64,000 nucleotides of DNA. Origin: Iphinoe sp. HA4291-MV1. Its GTDB lineage: Bacteria; Cyanobacteriota; Cyanobacteriia; Cyanobacteriales; Nostocaceae. A program made the translations under genes and the position numbers. The notes beneath the pieces were generated by a model, which ran no database searches, was not told the DNA's origin, and saw only the letters and a program-made list of their open reading frames with translations. The stretch is from the NCBI GenBank assembly GCA_019359415.1, contig JAHHHH010000019.1, positions 1 through 64,000 on the forward strand. Reading direction: 5' to 3'. Positions 7,878 through 16,330 of this stretch are shown piece by piece; position 1 is the first letter of the stretch, and each line of letters begins with the position of its first letter.

Positions 7878-8900
7878 TCAACAAGCATTGGACGGGATTG
7901 AATTGAGGCTGTCTTGATTCCATACATAGTCTTTCATGTCGCTTGGCCATGATACTTCATCGGGTGTGGCAATTTCTAGGGTGCTGGAATTGAGTTTGTT
8001 ATATAAGCTAGCAAAATCACCAACTTCAATCTGATTTTTTTGAAAGGTTTGGTGAAGAAGTTCGATTGTAAACATCATGTTATGGGCTTCAAAGCTACCT
8101 TCAGGAAACAAACGCGGAAATATCAAAAATTTTATATCGTCTCGTTTTTGCTTAATAGCTCTTTGGGGTGTGATGCCAAATTTCTCTGGTAATGGATCGC
8201 CTTGAATGAAAACCATAATGTAATTTGGACCTCGTACCCATTTTCGATAGCCATTTCCGAAGGTGAAGATATTGATGAGTTGACTACTACGCTGTTCCCA
8301 CTTCTTTTCTTGAATTCGTCGTTCTACAAAGTCAAACACCCTAGCGCGTCCACAAATAAAGTTCATTTTAGCAAGTCTAATAGCTCTAGCCAAAAGAATT
8401 GTGCCAAGACTATCGCCTGATAAATTGAGAGCTATCGAATTGTTTACGGCATAAGTAATCACAGTTGCTGCATTTTCAATGACTGGACTACCAGATAAAC
8501 CAAGATAGTCAAGAACTGCATTAACCCAGTCAAGGTATCGGTTAATGAAAGGGATAATTGGATGTTGTTTAAGATAAGAGGAGTTGTTCATATTGGCGAC
8601 GCCAGTTAAGAGAGTATTAGCGTACCTACGGCTCCTTTTTGAAGACTCTGACTCACGCTGTCCCAGCCCAGAGATAAAAATTGCAAAAAGTTCGCGCTTA
8701 TCGTTTTCTGGATAATAGGTGATGTAAGATGTAATCGTGGTGATTGGGTTAACAGATGCCATCACCGAATCAAAATCAAAAACCTCTTCGTTACCTGGAT
8801 TTTGGAATTGTCCATCAAATTTTTTATCCGGGAATAGAGCTTCAAGAGGCCAGCGCCACCAGGGAGATGTAATCTGTTTTGCCTGATTTGAGATCTTCAT
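7878..8900 (-). CDS. Hypothetical protein, possible alpha/beta hydrolase
   Basis: About 340 residues that I do not recognise as a named family. LNLSGDSLGTILLARAI holds a GxSxG nucleophile-elbow pattern (G-D-S-L-G) followed by a helix, and the earlier FAIFISGLGQ resembles the first strand and oxyanion turn of alpha/beta hydrolases. The segment FTFGNGYRKWVRGPNYIMVFIQGDPLPEKFG fits the strand carrying the acid residue, and FEAHNMM could provide the histidine. There is no signal peptide. The start at 8900 (MKISNQAK) has AAGGAAA upstream; 22 more residues are possible. It lies on the minus strand between the moxR and DUF58 remnants and interrupts that cluster. Confidence 0.6.
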   Translation of the reverse strand: MKISNQAKQITSPWWRWPLEALFPDKKFDGQFQNPGNEEVFDFDSVMASVNPITTITSYITYYPENDKRELFAIFISGLGQRESESSKRSRRYANTLLTGVANMNNSSYLKQHPIIPFINRYLDWVNAVLDYLGLSGSPVIENAATVITYAVNNSIALNLSGDSLGTILLARAIRLAKMNFICGRARVFDFVERRIQEKKWEQRSSQLINIFTFGNGYRKWVRGPNYIMVFIQGDPLPEKFGITPQRAIKQKRDDIKFLIFPRLFPEGSFEAHNMMFTIELLHQTFQKNQIEVGDFASLYNKLNSSTLEIATPDEVSWPSDMKDYVWNQDSLNSIPSNAC

Positions 8901-9117
8901 AAAAGACTTTTCCTTTAGTTTCGACACTTTTGCTATTGAAAAGTCTGAAACGCTTATTAATGGCATTCTCCCACAAATAGTGTATCTTCACCGACTACAT
9001 ATACTGGTAAGGCGATCCCGTGTGGCGATTAAGGGGTTTTTGAAGGAAACCCCTCTCCCCAAATCAGAGATTTAGGGCACTCTTAAGCATGGCTTGGGGA
9101 GTCCATGCTACACTACG

Positions 9118-9200
9118 TTCCGTATGCCCTTCTCCTGTCGGAGAGGCTACGCCAACGGGCACGCTGCGCGTATGGCTTCGGCACGCTCTGCGCTTACGCA
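9118..9200. repeat. GC-rich palindromic repeat (REP-like)
   Basis: CTTCTCCTGTCGGAGAGGCT, with the adjacent GCCAACGGGCACGCTGCGCG block, forms short hairpins (CTCC/GGAG, GCCC/GGGC). It is rich in CGCTACG/GCGTAGC-type words typical of dispersed cyanobacterial palindromes. A related word set occurs inside the VOC gene at 52467-52586 and at 58806-58860. Confidence 0.5.
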
Positions 9201-9318
9201 ATGACAGATTAGGCTTTTGAATACAACTTGGTATGAGTTCCTACTCTGTGGTTCTGAGTTCTTTTTTGTTCAAAACGTGAAAAAATTATTGATATTAAAA
9301 CTAACTATATCATTATCA

Positions 9319-9681
9319 ATGTCCAAGTTAACTTATCTTAAACTTGCGATTGCTGGTAGCGTGCTACTTTCATGTGTTGTCAATGCTGAAATACCTATTG
9401 CCAGTGCTCAATCTAAAAAATGTAATGCCGAGTCAGTCTCAATTTCAAGAAGTGGCGAAGTAGCCACAGAAATTATATTTATCAACCAGCGCAATCAGCC
9501 AGTAGAGGTTTATTGGCTTGACTACTCAGGCAACCGGAAGTTCTATAGCTCAATCCAACCAAAAAAGAGACTTACTCAAAGTACCTATGTAACTCATCCG
9601 TGGGTAGTTACAGATACTCAAAAAAATTGTCTTGGTGTTTACTATCCTGACGGACAACGTCGCATAGTAGAACTTAACTAA
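9319..9681 (+). CDS. Secreted VHL beta-domain protein
   Basis: About 120 residues. Residues 1-30 are a signal peptide (SKLTYLKLAIAGSVLLSCVV, then IASAQ as the cleavage site). The rest matches the von Hippel-Lindau beta domain as found in bacteria: IIFINQRNQPVEVYWLDYSG, a middle FYSSIQPKKRLTQSTYVTHPWVV segment and CLGVYYPDGQ. In eukaryotes this beta sandwich binds hydroxyproline peptides. In bacteria it occurs in exported proteins of unknown role, so binding of a protein or sugar ligand outside the cell is inference. I prefer the start at 9319, which places a normal signal peptide first. The TTG at 9217 would add 34 unrelated residues. Confidence 0.8.
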   Translation: MSKLTYLKLAIAGSVLLSCVVNAEIPIASAQSKKCNAESVSISRSGEVATEIIFINQRNQPVEVYWLDYSGNRKFYSSIQPKKRLTQSTYVTHPWVVTDTQKNCLGVYYPDGQRRIVELN

Positions 9682-9785
9682 AGACAAGTCAATACATCCA
9701 CCGTCGCCAAGCACCCGTCGCCAACGTGTGCATAAGTTGATTTTGCTTGCACCTAGTTAGAGATAAGTAAACACACTTAACTTAA

Positions 9786-9818
9786 GCCCCGTCTGTTCCG
9801 TCAAACAAGCGGGGTTTT
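9786..9818 (+). terminator. Intrinsic terminator after the VHL-domain gene
   Basis: GCCCCG at 9786 and CGGGGT just before TTTTT (to about 9818) form a GC stem with a long loop, followed by a T-run. It lies about 105 bp after the stop codon. Confidence 0.5.
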
Positions 9819-9950
9819 TAATTCCTCTATCGTTGTCTCCGATGTACCCCTTGCCTGCATGACCATACCATTAGTCACATCTTTCTTAACAATCTTGAAA
9901 CCCTTGCTATACAAAGTTTCTAAAGACTGATATGATGTCCGCCAAATCAC
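9801..9950 (-). other. Short open frame, possible gene remnant
   Basis: The minus strand encodes about 50 residues ending ARGTSETTIEELKTPLV with a stop at 9801-9803. It contains a plausible folded segment YQSLETLYSKGFKIVKKDV. Upstream it runs into a stop after about eight residues, and only GTG or TTG starts are available. The composition is protein-like but I recognise no family. It is either a small gene or the tail of a lost one. Confidence 0.25.
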
Positions 9951-10142
9951 CAATAATATAAATCAGAATGCATTTGAGTGCGATGGGCTTTCGCCCCGCC
10001 GTAGGCGATCGCCTCGAACAAAATGTATCTATTTTGGAGATATCTACTTTATGCTTGAACAAATGCTTCCTTCTAAACGAGTTCACTGGGAATTGCGATC
10101 GCTGCAACTTTTGGCTTCTTTATCAGCATTCAAGCAAGTGTA

Positions 10143-11399
10143 TTGATAACTTTGCTGTTTGATGTTACCGTGCTGGGATTAATGTTTGTAGATGGTTTGC
10201 GAATTCGACAACATCGCGTGCAGATGATACGCGAAATACCGTCACGATTGTCTATTGGACGAGATAATCCAGTTTTACTCAAGATAACATCAGGGAATAC
10301 CAACGCTATCATTCAAATCCGCGACGACTATCCAACTGGTTTTGGAGTGTCTTTACCCGCACTACGCGCCACTGTTCCTAGTAACAGTACTCAAGAACTC
10401 ACCTATACCGTCCACCCCACACAGCGCGGAGAGTTTTCTTGGGGGGATATTCAGGTTAGACAACTTGGTGCTTGGGGATTAGCCTGGGATGATAGAAAGA
10501 TTATTCAAAGTCTGAAAGTCAAAGTTTATCCAGATTTATTGGGGTTGCGATCGCTCTCTATTCGCCTGGTACTGCAATCATCAGGAGTGAATCGCCAATT
10601 TCGCCAATTCATTATTGGCACAGAGTTTGCTGAACTCCGGAACTATCGCACTGGTGATGATTTGCGGTTTATTGATTGGAAAGCAACTGCTCGTCGTGTA
10701 GGCGCTTATGGTGCACCACCGTTAGTTAAGGTACTCCAAAGCGAACAAGAGCAAACCTTGCTGATTTTGTTGGATCGGGGACGGTTAATGACTGAAAGAG
10801 TGCAGGGTTTGCAGCGATTTGACTGGGGTTTGAACGCCACTTTGTCCTTAGCTTTGGCAGGATTACATCGAGGCGATCGCGTGGGCGTGGGTGTCTTTGA
10901 TCGCCAAATGCACACATGGATTCCTCCAGAACGCGGTCAACATCATCTAAGTCGCCTTATTGACCGCTTAACTCCCATTCTACCAGTGTTGCTAGAATCT
11001 GATTACGTGGGAGCGGTGACAAGTGTTGTGCAGCAGCAAACTCGGCGTTGTCTTGTTGTGCTCATAACTGATTTAGTTGATGTTACTGCCTCTAGTGAAC
11101 TTCTGGCAGCACTTTCTCGGCTCACACCCCGCTATCTACCATTTTGCGTCACCTTACGTGACCCTCTGGTTGACAATTTAGCACAGATCACCACCTCCCC
11201 TCAATCCCTGCCTTTCCAAAGTGGGGAAGTGACAGCTGCTTACACTCGTGCTGTCGCCCTAGATTTATTGGCGCAACGACAAGTCGCATTTGCTCAGCTC
11301 AAACAAAAAGGTGTTTTAGTGCTGGATGCTCCAGCCAATCAAATAACTGACCAATTAGTTAATAAATATTTGCAACTCAAAGCGCGGAATTTGCTTTGA
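10143..11399 (+). CDS. DUF58 protein, 5' frameshift
   Basis: A DUF58 family protein, normally the partner of MoxR. The open frame gives 418 residues including the hallmark FRQFIIGTEFAELRNYRTGD followed by RFIDWKATAR, and a VWA-like C-terminal fold (LLILLDRGRLM, RCLVVLITDLVD). Family similarity continues upstream of the first usable codon: TSSLGIAIAATFGFFISIQA (10077-10136) is the expected N-terminal membrane hairpin, but it is closed by TAA at 10074. The expected start MLPSKRVHW lies in another frame at 10063-10089. A single frameshift near 10085 therefore separates the start from the body. It may be a real mutation or a sequencing error. Two unrelated genes separate it from the moxR remnant. 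Confidence 0.8.
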   Translation: MITLLFDVTVLGLMFVDGLRIRQHRVQMIREIPSRLSIGRDNPVLLKITSGNTNAIIQIRDDYPTGFGVSLPALRATVPSNSTQELTYTVHPTQRGEFSWGDIQVRQLGAWGLAWDDRKIIQSLKVKVYPDLLGLRSLSIRLVLQSSGVNRQFRQFIIGTEFAELRNYRTGDDLRFIDWKATARRVGAYGAPPLVKVLQSEQEQTLLILLDRGRLMTERVQGLQRFDWGLNATLSLALAGLHRGDRVGVGVFDRQMHTWIPPERGQHHLSRLIDRLTPILPVLLESDYVGAVTSVVQQQTRRCLVVLITDLVDVTASSELLAALSRLTPRYLPFCVTLRDPLVDNLAQITTSPQSLPFQSGEVTAAYTRAVALDLLAQRQVAFAQLKQKGVLVLDAPANQITDQLVNKYLQLKARNLL

Positions 11400-11438
11400 T
11401 ACCGTTTCACTTTAAGGTTGATACAAATGGGAATTGGG
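11399..11438 (-). repeat. 40-bp repeat, right copy of an inverted pair
   Basis: On the minus strand this reads CCCAATTCCCATTTGTATCA followed by TTAAAGTGAAACGGTAT, matching 7119-7158 with two mismatches. It begins exactly at the last base of the DUF58 stop codon. The two copies are 4.3 kb apart in opposite orientation and bound the disrupted segment. Confidence 0.9.
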
Positions 11439-11820
11439 CAAAACGAAACCAGCCAACAAGTCTAACTGGGGTAGTAAGCTGCTGGCTGGTCAGAAAATTA
11501 GCCGGAATAAGGTTAAGCACAAATGCTCACCTGGTCAATTGACACTTTGGGAGCAGTGCCAGCTATCCGAATGCCCGGAAGTGGCAGAAGTGGTAAAGAA
11601 GTTTGTCCAAGCTAATAGAGCGTTTGACCATCGTTGCATTTTGGAGGTAATATAGGGTAGAAGTTTGTCCAAGCTAATAGAGCGTTTGTTGGGACTACTC
11701 TTTGGGACTACTTTGTCCAAGCTTAAGAGCGTTTGACCCAATTGCATTTTGGAGGTAATATAGGGTAGAAGTTTGTCCAAGCTAATAGAGCGTTTGTTGG
11801 GACTACTCTTTGGGACTCGA
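11439..11820. repeat. 108-bp imperfect tandem repeat region
   Basis: The segment from TTGCATTTTGGAGGTAATAT through CTTTGGGACT occurs at about 11634-11710 and again at 11742-11818 (offset 108). The 20-mer TTTGTCCAAGCTAATAGAGC or a variant occurs four times between 11600 and 11795. The 150 bp before it (11450-11597) can be read as KPANKSNWGSKLLAGQ and LWEQCQLSECPEVAEVV, which look protein-like, but I recognise no family. Open frames across the repeat on both strands are repeat-driven and not called as genes. Confidence 0.75.
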
Positions 11821-11821
11821 C

Positions 11822-12055
11822 CTAGGGTTGGATTTCTGATGGTTCTCGAGATAAACTGGAAAAATCAAAAAGATAACCATTAGTAGTATCCCTATATATT
11901 AACGGATACACCGGGAAACCATCACTGTCCACAGCACCCGCATACACCAATTCCCCACCCCACACTGCCCGCAGATCCGACTCTTCTAACTCCCCATAGT
12001 TGGTTTCTTGGTTTTGGTTAGACTGTGCCTGGGGGAATTTCGTTTTGGTATTCAT
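11822..12055 (-). CDS. Small protein with double-glycine-type leader (possible RiPP precursor)
   Basis: A 77-residue protein from ATG 12055 (an ATG at 12091 would add 12 residues). Residues 1-34 are hydrophilic, rich in Gln/Asn, and end in ELEESDLRAVWGG. This resembles the leader of peptides exported through peptidase-containing ABC transporters (ELxxxxLxxVxGG). Cutting after GG would release a roughly 43-residue peptide beginning ELVYAGAVDSDGFPVYPLIY that has no Cys and few Ser/Thr. No modifying enzyme, transporter or second precursor is close by, so this is a candidate only. It lies between the tandem repeats at 11.6 kb and the HIP1 array at 12.1 kb. Confidence 0.5.
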   Translation of the reverse strand: MNTKTKFPQAQSNQNQETNYGELEESDLRAVWGGELVYAGAVDSDGFPVYPLIYRDTTNGYLFDFSSLSREPSEIQP

Positions 12056-12128
12056 TGTTTGTTGAGTTTTTTGTTTAAGTAACTCATACATCGTATCTTA
12101 AAAATTGTATATTGGCTAACAAATTTTT

Positions 12129-12296
12129 GCGATCGCCCTTGGCTACTAAATTATATTCACTCATTTATGAGCGATCGCCCTTGGCTACTATATTCACTCC
12201 GTAATGAGCGATCGCCCTTGGCTACTAAATTATATTCACTCATTTATGAGCGATCGCCCTTGGCTACTATATACACTCACCCATGAGCGATCGCCC
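12129..12296. repeat. HIP1-containing tandem array
   Basis: GCGATCGCCC starts at 12129, 12171, 12208, 12250 and 12287, with spacings of 42, 37, 42 and 37 bp. Each copy is followed by TTGGCTACTA (the last by CCTACTACC) and a variable AT-rich linker, giving a 79-bp higher-order unit present twice. The rest of 12297-12590 has no convincing gene. Confidence 0.9.
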
Positions 12297-12591
12297 CTAC
12301 TACCTGTCATAAGGCGGTTGAGAATTCCTGAAACCTTAATAGGATTGAAAATAATGGGATAGAGTAGCAAAGTTTCTCACATTTCAACGTCAAAAGACAA
12401 TTCATGCATAGGATAAGTTCTATCCGAATTTAAGCCTGTGGACTGGTTTGATGCCGACATCTCCAGGGTGAAGCAGGAAGCAATCCGGGCAGTGTCTAAC
12501 AAAGTTCATCTTTGTCTAGCTTTGTCCAAGTGTTGTGGAACGGAACAGAGGAGAACAGAATCTCATAAAATCTCACTTTTGCAAGAGATCT

Positions 12592-12653
12592 ATTGCCCCT
12601 TGCCCCTTGCCCCTTGCCCATTGCCCATTGCCCATTGCCCCTTGCCCATTCCC
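12592..12653. repeat. Short tandem repeats TTGCCC(C/A)
   Basis: Runs of TTGCCCCTTGCCCCTTGCCC and CATTGCCCATTGCC type form a classic cyanobacterial short tandemly repeated sequence. It reaches the stop codon of the SpoIIM-like gene, whose last residues (SGNRK) are encoded by the similar TTCCCTGTTCCC stretch. Confidence 0.85.
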
Positions 12654-13621
12654 TATTTCCTGTTCCCTGATTTAAGCTTGCGACTACAATAAGCCACCAA
12701 AAGCATCAATAATCCCATACCAACAAGATATTTCAAAGGTTCTGGGACACTGGGATGAGGAGAGAAAAAACCTTCAATAATACCAGCAATAATCAACATT
12801 GGGACAATACCAAAAACTAACTGTACCGCCTGAGAACCGTATAATTTTAGTGCATCTGTACGGCGATATTTACCAGGAAATAAAACAGCTCTTCCAAGTA
12901 AAAAACCAGCACCACCTGCAAAAAAGATAGCAGGTAATTCTAGGGAGCCATGCGGAAAAACAAATGCCCAAAAAGGATAAGCAAGATGATTTTGACCGAC
13001 TAAGGTGGCAATAGCACCAATCGACAAGCCATTAAAAACCATTAAATATGCTGTAAAAGCTCCTGCAGTGATTCCACCAGCAACAGCACCAAAGGATACT
13101 GATAGGTTATTAATCATGATACCGCTAGACGCTAGGGGTTCAACGCCCACAATAGAACCCATCCACAATTTATGCTCGTCTCGTACCAATTTGACCAGGT
13201 TTTCTGGAACTACGATTGACAGAAAAGTTGGATCTTGCCATGCATACCACCAAGCAATGATCACTCCCACTAAAAATAAGGCAATGGCAGTAGCGGTATA
13301 TGGGAATGTTTGTTGCACTACGGCTGGTAATCCCCATCTGTAGAATTGCACGAGCGCTTTCCACTCTTGTCGTCGTGAACCTTGGTAAATTTGAGTATAG
13401 CCTCTATTTGTTAATAAATGTAAATTTTGTACTAATACACTACCCAGTTGTTGGGTACGAGCGCGAGCCAAATCTGCTGCTACTGAACGATACAAACTTG
13501 CTAATTCTCTAATTTCTGCTGATCGTAGAGACTTTAGTCCTTTTTTCTCTATCTGCCTTAATAAAGCGTCCAATCGCTGCCAATTTTGTTCTCGCCGCGC
13601 AATCCATCGTTGAATATTCAT
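12653..13621 (-). CDS. Stage II sporulation protein M-like (DUF95) membrane protein
   Basis: 322 residues. An N-terminal soluble helical part (to about 95) starting MNIQRWIARREQNWQRLDAL is followed by several membrane helices. The conserved core is NNLSVSFGAVAGGITAGAFT, then the HGSLELPAIFFAGGAGFLLG motif, which is the signature of the SpoIIM/DUF95 family. In bacteria that do not sporulate the gene commonly sits with RDD, DUF4129, MoxR and DUF58 genes, as here. It is divergent from the gene at 13706. The last few residues come from repeat sequence. Exact function unknown. Confidence 0.85.
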   Translation of the reverse strand: MNIQRWIARREQNWQRLDALLRQIEKKGLKSLRSAEIRELASLYRSVAADLARARTQQLGSVLVQNLHLLTNRGYTQIYQGSRRQEWKALVQFYRWGLPAVVQQTFPYTATAIALFLVGVIIAWWYAWQDPTFLSIVVPENLVKLVRDEHKLWMGSIVGVEPLASSGIMINNLSVSFGAVAGGITAGAFTAYLMVFNGLSIGAIATLVGQNHLAYPFWAFVFPHGSLELPAIFFAGGAGFLLGRAVLFPGKYRRTDALKLYGSQAVQLVFGIVPMLIIAGIIEGFFSPHPSVPEPLKYLVGMGLLMLLVAYCSRKLKSGNRK

Positions 13622-13705
13622 AAATTTTAGGAATACTGAGTATTCACTTATTCTAGAAATAGCTTCACACTCATCGCCCTACTTTACAAGAGAGACTTAG
13701 ACATC

Positions 13706-14560
13706 ATGTCATATAATGTTGGTTCTCCTGGTCCAATACAACCTCTGAGTCTTGGGAATGTTGTCAGTGCTGGGTTCCGATTATATCGCTTTCATCTTAA
13801 GGACTATTTTCTACTAGCTTTGAAAGCTTATGTATGGGTCTTAGTTCCATTTTATGGGTGGGCAAAGTTTTATGCTTTATCAGCGCTCATTTCTCGATTG
13901 GCTTTTGGTGAATTGGTGAATCAACCTGAAAGTATGACGTCTGGTCAGCGTTTCGTCAATTCTCGGTTGTGGCAGTTTTTGATTACGATGCTGTTGATGT
14001 TTCTTTTAGTTGTAGGAATTGGTTTCGGTGCTGGAATTTTATTTGCTATTTTTGGTTTTTTATCGGCAGTGCTATTTGGGGGGATAACTCAGCAAGGAAA
14101 TGTAGGTGTATCTGTTCTCATAGCTTTGCTCATTGTAGCGGTCAGCATTGTTATATTAATAGGACTTTTATGGTTGTTGACGCGTTTTTTTTTGGTGGAA
14201 TTGCCGCTTGCTATTGAGGATAATGTTGATGGTACGTCAACAATTAGTCGTAGCTGGGAGTTAACTCAGGGTTATGTCTGGCGGGTTCTTTTGATTTCGT
14301 TCGTTGCTTTTTTGATTACACTACCTATTCAAATTGTTGCTCAGATTCTTACCACTATTATTCGGTTGAGTTTTGCGCCTTTATTAGAGCAAAATTCATC
14401 AGTTTTTAGTCCCATTGTTTTTATGTTAAATTTAGCTTTAAGTTTTGCCATTGGAGCAGTCATTTTACCATTCTGGCAAGCAATTAAAGCTGTTGTTTAC
14501 TATGACCTGCGGAGTCGTCATGAGGGGTTAGGCTTGAAATTACGCGACCATGAGATTTAA
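13706..14560 (+). CDS. Multi-span membrane protein (GDPD membrane-domain/DUF975-like)
   Basis: 284 residues with about six membrane helices, N-terminus PIQPLSLGNVVSAGFRLYRF and the conserved C-terminus FWQAIKAVVYYDLRSRHEGL. A central SRSWELTQGYVWRVLLISF segment is typical of the membrane domains annotated as glycerophosphodiester phosphodiesterase membrane domain or YciC/DUF975-like. No catalytic domain is attached. It starts 84 bp from the divergent SpoIIM-like gene and ends 20 bp before the RDD gene, so it is very likely co-transcribed with it. The role is probably envelope-related; this is inference from context. Confidence 0.75.
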   Translation: MSYNVGSPGPIQPLSLGNVVSAGFRLYRFHLKDYFLLALKAYVWVLVPFYGWAKFYALSALISRLAFGELVNQPESMTSGQRFVNSRLWQFLITMLLMFLLVVGIGFGAGILFAIFGFLSAVLFGGITQQGNVGVSVLIALLIVAVSIVILIGLLWLLTRFFLVELPLAIEDNVDGTSTISRSWELTQGYVWRVLLISFVAFLITLPIQIVAQILTTIIRLSFAPLLEQNSSVFSPIVFMLNLALSFAIGAVILPFWQAIKAVVYYDLRSRHEGLGLKLRDHEI

Positions 14561-14580
14561 ACGCCAGCAGAAAAATTGCT

Positions 14581-15387
14581 ATGCATCTCTTTAACCGTGT
14601 TAAATTCAACACACCCGAAAGTGTAGAACTGGAATTTACCCTTGCGGGAATTGGTAATCGCGCTTGGGCATTACTCATTGACTATCTCGTTTTGAGTGTG
14701 ATTTTGGTACTGTTCTTAATTGCTTGGACAACGGTTTCCAGTCAACTAATTGATTTTTGGAAATCTCTTTTTAGAGATAGAGTCGCTTTTTGGTTGCAGG
14801 CGATGGCACAGAGTGCCCGCTTCGCGATCGCATTCCTCATTAGCTTCGCTATTTACGGAGGATATTTTATATTTTTTGAAACTCTATGGCAAGGTCAAAC
14901 CCCTGGTAAACGCTTGACGAAAATTCGCGTAGTGCGAGATGATGGTAGACTGATTGGTCTGCAACAAGCAACGCTACGTGCTTTACTGCGACCATTTGAC
15001 GAGGTTCTGTTTATCGGAGCTTTTCTTATCATGTTTAGTAATCAGGAAAAGCGTTTGGGTGATTTAGCTGCTGGCACAATTGTGATTCAAACTCAGACAC
15101 CCACTACATCAACGACTTTGACAGTTTCAGAACAGGCAAAGTCTGTAAGCGACCAATTGCTACAAATTGCCGATTTGTCAGCTATGTTACCTGAAGATTT
15201 TGCCGTTATTAGGGAATATTTGCATAGACGCCGTGCAATGTCAACAAAGGCAAGAGCCTCAGTAGCTCTGCAATTAGCTCAGGATGTCAAAGCTATTATT
15301 CACTTAGAAAACATACTAGAAGCTGTCACCCCAGATGTATTTTTAGAAGCTATTTATCTTACATATCAAAAATTTTCAAAAATCTAA
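14581..15387 (+). CDS. RDD family membrane protein
   Basis: 268 residues. The RDD signature appears in the first helix (FTLAGIGNRAWALLIDYLVL, with Arg and Asp), and the family pattern GQTPGKRLTKIRVVRDDG and LGDLAAGTIVI follow. Three membrane helices occupy residues 25-150, and the soluble C-terminal tail ends at EAIYLTYQKFSKI. It starts 20 bp after the previous gene. RDD proteins are thought to act in transport or envelope homeostasis; no specific substrate is evident. The 3' end overlaps the convergent DUF1868 gene by 12 bp. Confidence 0.9.
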   Translation: MHLFNRVKFNTPESVELEFTLAGIGNRAWALLIDYLVLSVILVLFLIAWTTVSSQLIDFWKSLFRDRVAFWLQAMAQSARFAIAFLISFAIYGGYFIFFETLWQGQTPGKRLTKIRVVRDDGRLIGLQQATLRALLRPFDEVLFIGAFLIMFSNQEKRLGDLAAGTIVIQTQTPTTSTTLTVSEQAKSVSDQLLQIADLSAMLPEDFAVIREYLHRRRAMSTKARASVALQLAQDVKAIIHLENILEAVTPDVFLEAIYLTYQKFSKI

Positions 15388-16167
15388 AATTGGCCAGTCT
15401 GGTTTGCGATAGTAGCGCGTCATGTCATCAAACTTTCGTAGTTCGGCACGGTGTATAATCAATTCTGGGGAATTCTCTATCCATTGCTGACTCAACTGAG
15501 AAAGCATTGTAGTAAGGTGATCGCGATCTAGATTGGGCGCAATCTCTCCAAAATAGCCCAATGTCACATGACCTGTGAAGTGATAATGTTGCTCAATCCC
15601 CAATGCCATCAAGTTGGAATTTTGATAAATTGCTCGACGCAAGTTAACAATTTGCTCATAGCAGGCTTCATTTTGAGGTACCAAACAAACGCCTATAGCT
15701 CTTGGCATCACTATTAGTCCTTGTACTTCCCAGCGAATGGGGTGAGTTTGCTGCTGCATCGATTGTTGATACTGCTGAAAGATGTCTACAAAGCAAGAGC
15801 GTAGCTGTTCTTCAAATTGTGGATTCTTTTCGCAGGCGTCATAGTATGCACTATCCCAAATTATGTCCGCCAAAGTTAAATGAAAGCTACTAGGAGGTAC
15901 AAGCACAATCCAATCTGAGTTTACAGATAGCCGTAAAAGGTGCTGTTGGTAATCCTGTAAGTGTGCGTAGAAAGTAGAGTTGTCTGTTTCTTCTTCCCAA
16001 GGTGGGGTCATAATTGTATAGCCAGGAAAAGGTGCTGCTTGCCTTCCTTCCTCTGAATGCGGCTGAAATTTAGAAGATGCCTGGATATGCTGGACTTGAG
16101 TTCTGCACGCTTCTGGTAGCGTCATCCGCACTAAACGATTTAAGTAAGTTTGATATTTGTCGTCCAA
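15376..16167 (-). CDS. DUF1868 protein, 2H phosphoesterase superfamily
   Basis: 263 residues with the two H-x-T-L signatures of 2H phosphoesterases (2'-5' RNA ligase/cyclic phosphodiesterase fold): FHLTLAD at about 95 (His 96) and HVTLGYFG at about 200 (His 200). The N-terminal RFPGYTIMTP-like segment (FPGYTIMTPPWEEE) is characteristic of DUF1868. These enzymes hydrolyse or ligate cyclic or 2'-5' phosphates in RNA or nucleotides; the substrate of this family is unknown. It is convergent with the RDD gene and overlaps its 3' end. Confidence 0.85.
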   Translation of the reverse strand: MDDKYQTYLNRLVRMTLPEACRTQVQHIQASSKFQPHSEEGRQAAPFPGYTIMTPPWEEETDNSTFYAHLQDYQQHLLRLSVNSDWIVLVPPSSFHLTLADIIWDSAYYDACEKNPQFEEQLRSCFVDIFQQYQQSMQQQTHPIRWEVQGLIVMPRAIGVCLVPQNEACYEQIVNLRRAIYQNSNLMALGIEQHYHFTGHVTLGYFGEIAPNLDRDHLTTMLSQLSQQWIENSPELIIHRAELRKFDDMTRYYRKPDWPILDF

Positions 16168-16330
16168 TGTTCATATCCTCGAACTCCACGCATATTGATT
16201 GTAGGCAAAATGACCCGCATTGAATCAGCGATTTAAAAAGTATTTAGCTTTTTGGAGGTGGTAGGGTGATGATGAGGATGAAGGAGACAAGAAGGATAAT
16301 AGGGATGAGGAAGAAGAGTGAGGTTCGCCT

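Noticed and set aside
11535-11780. A minus-strand frame with repeated LDKLLPYITSKMQ
   Set aside because: The peptide repeat is created by the 108-bp DNA tandem repeat, and no homologous protein is known to me.
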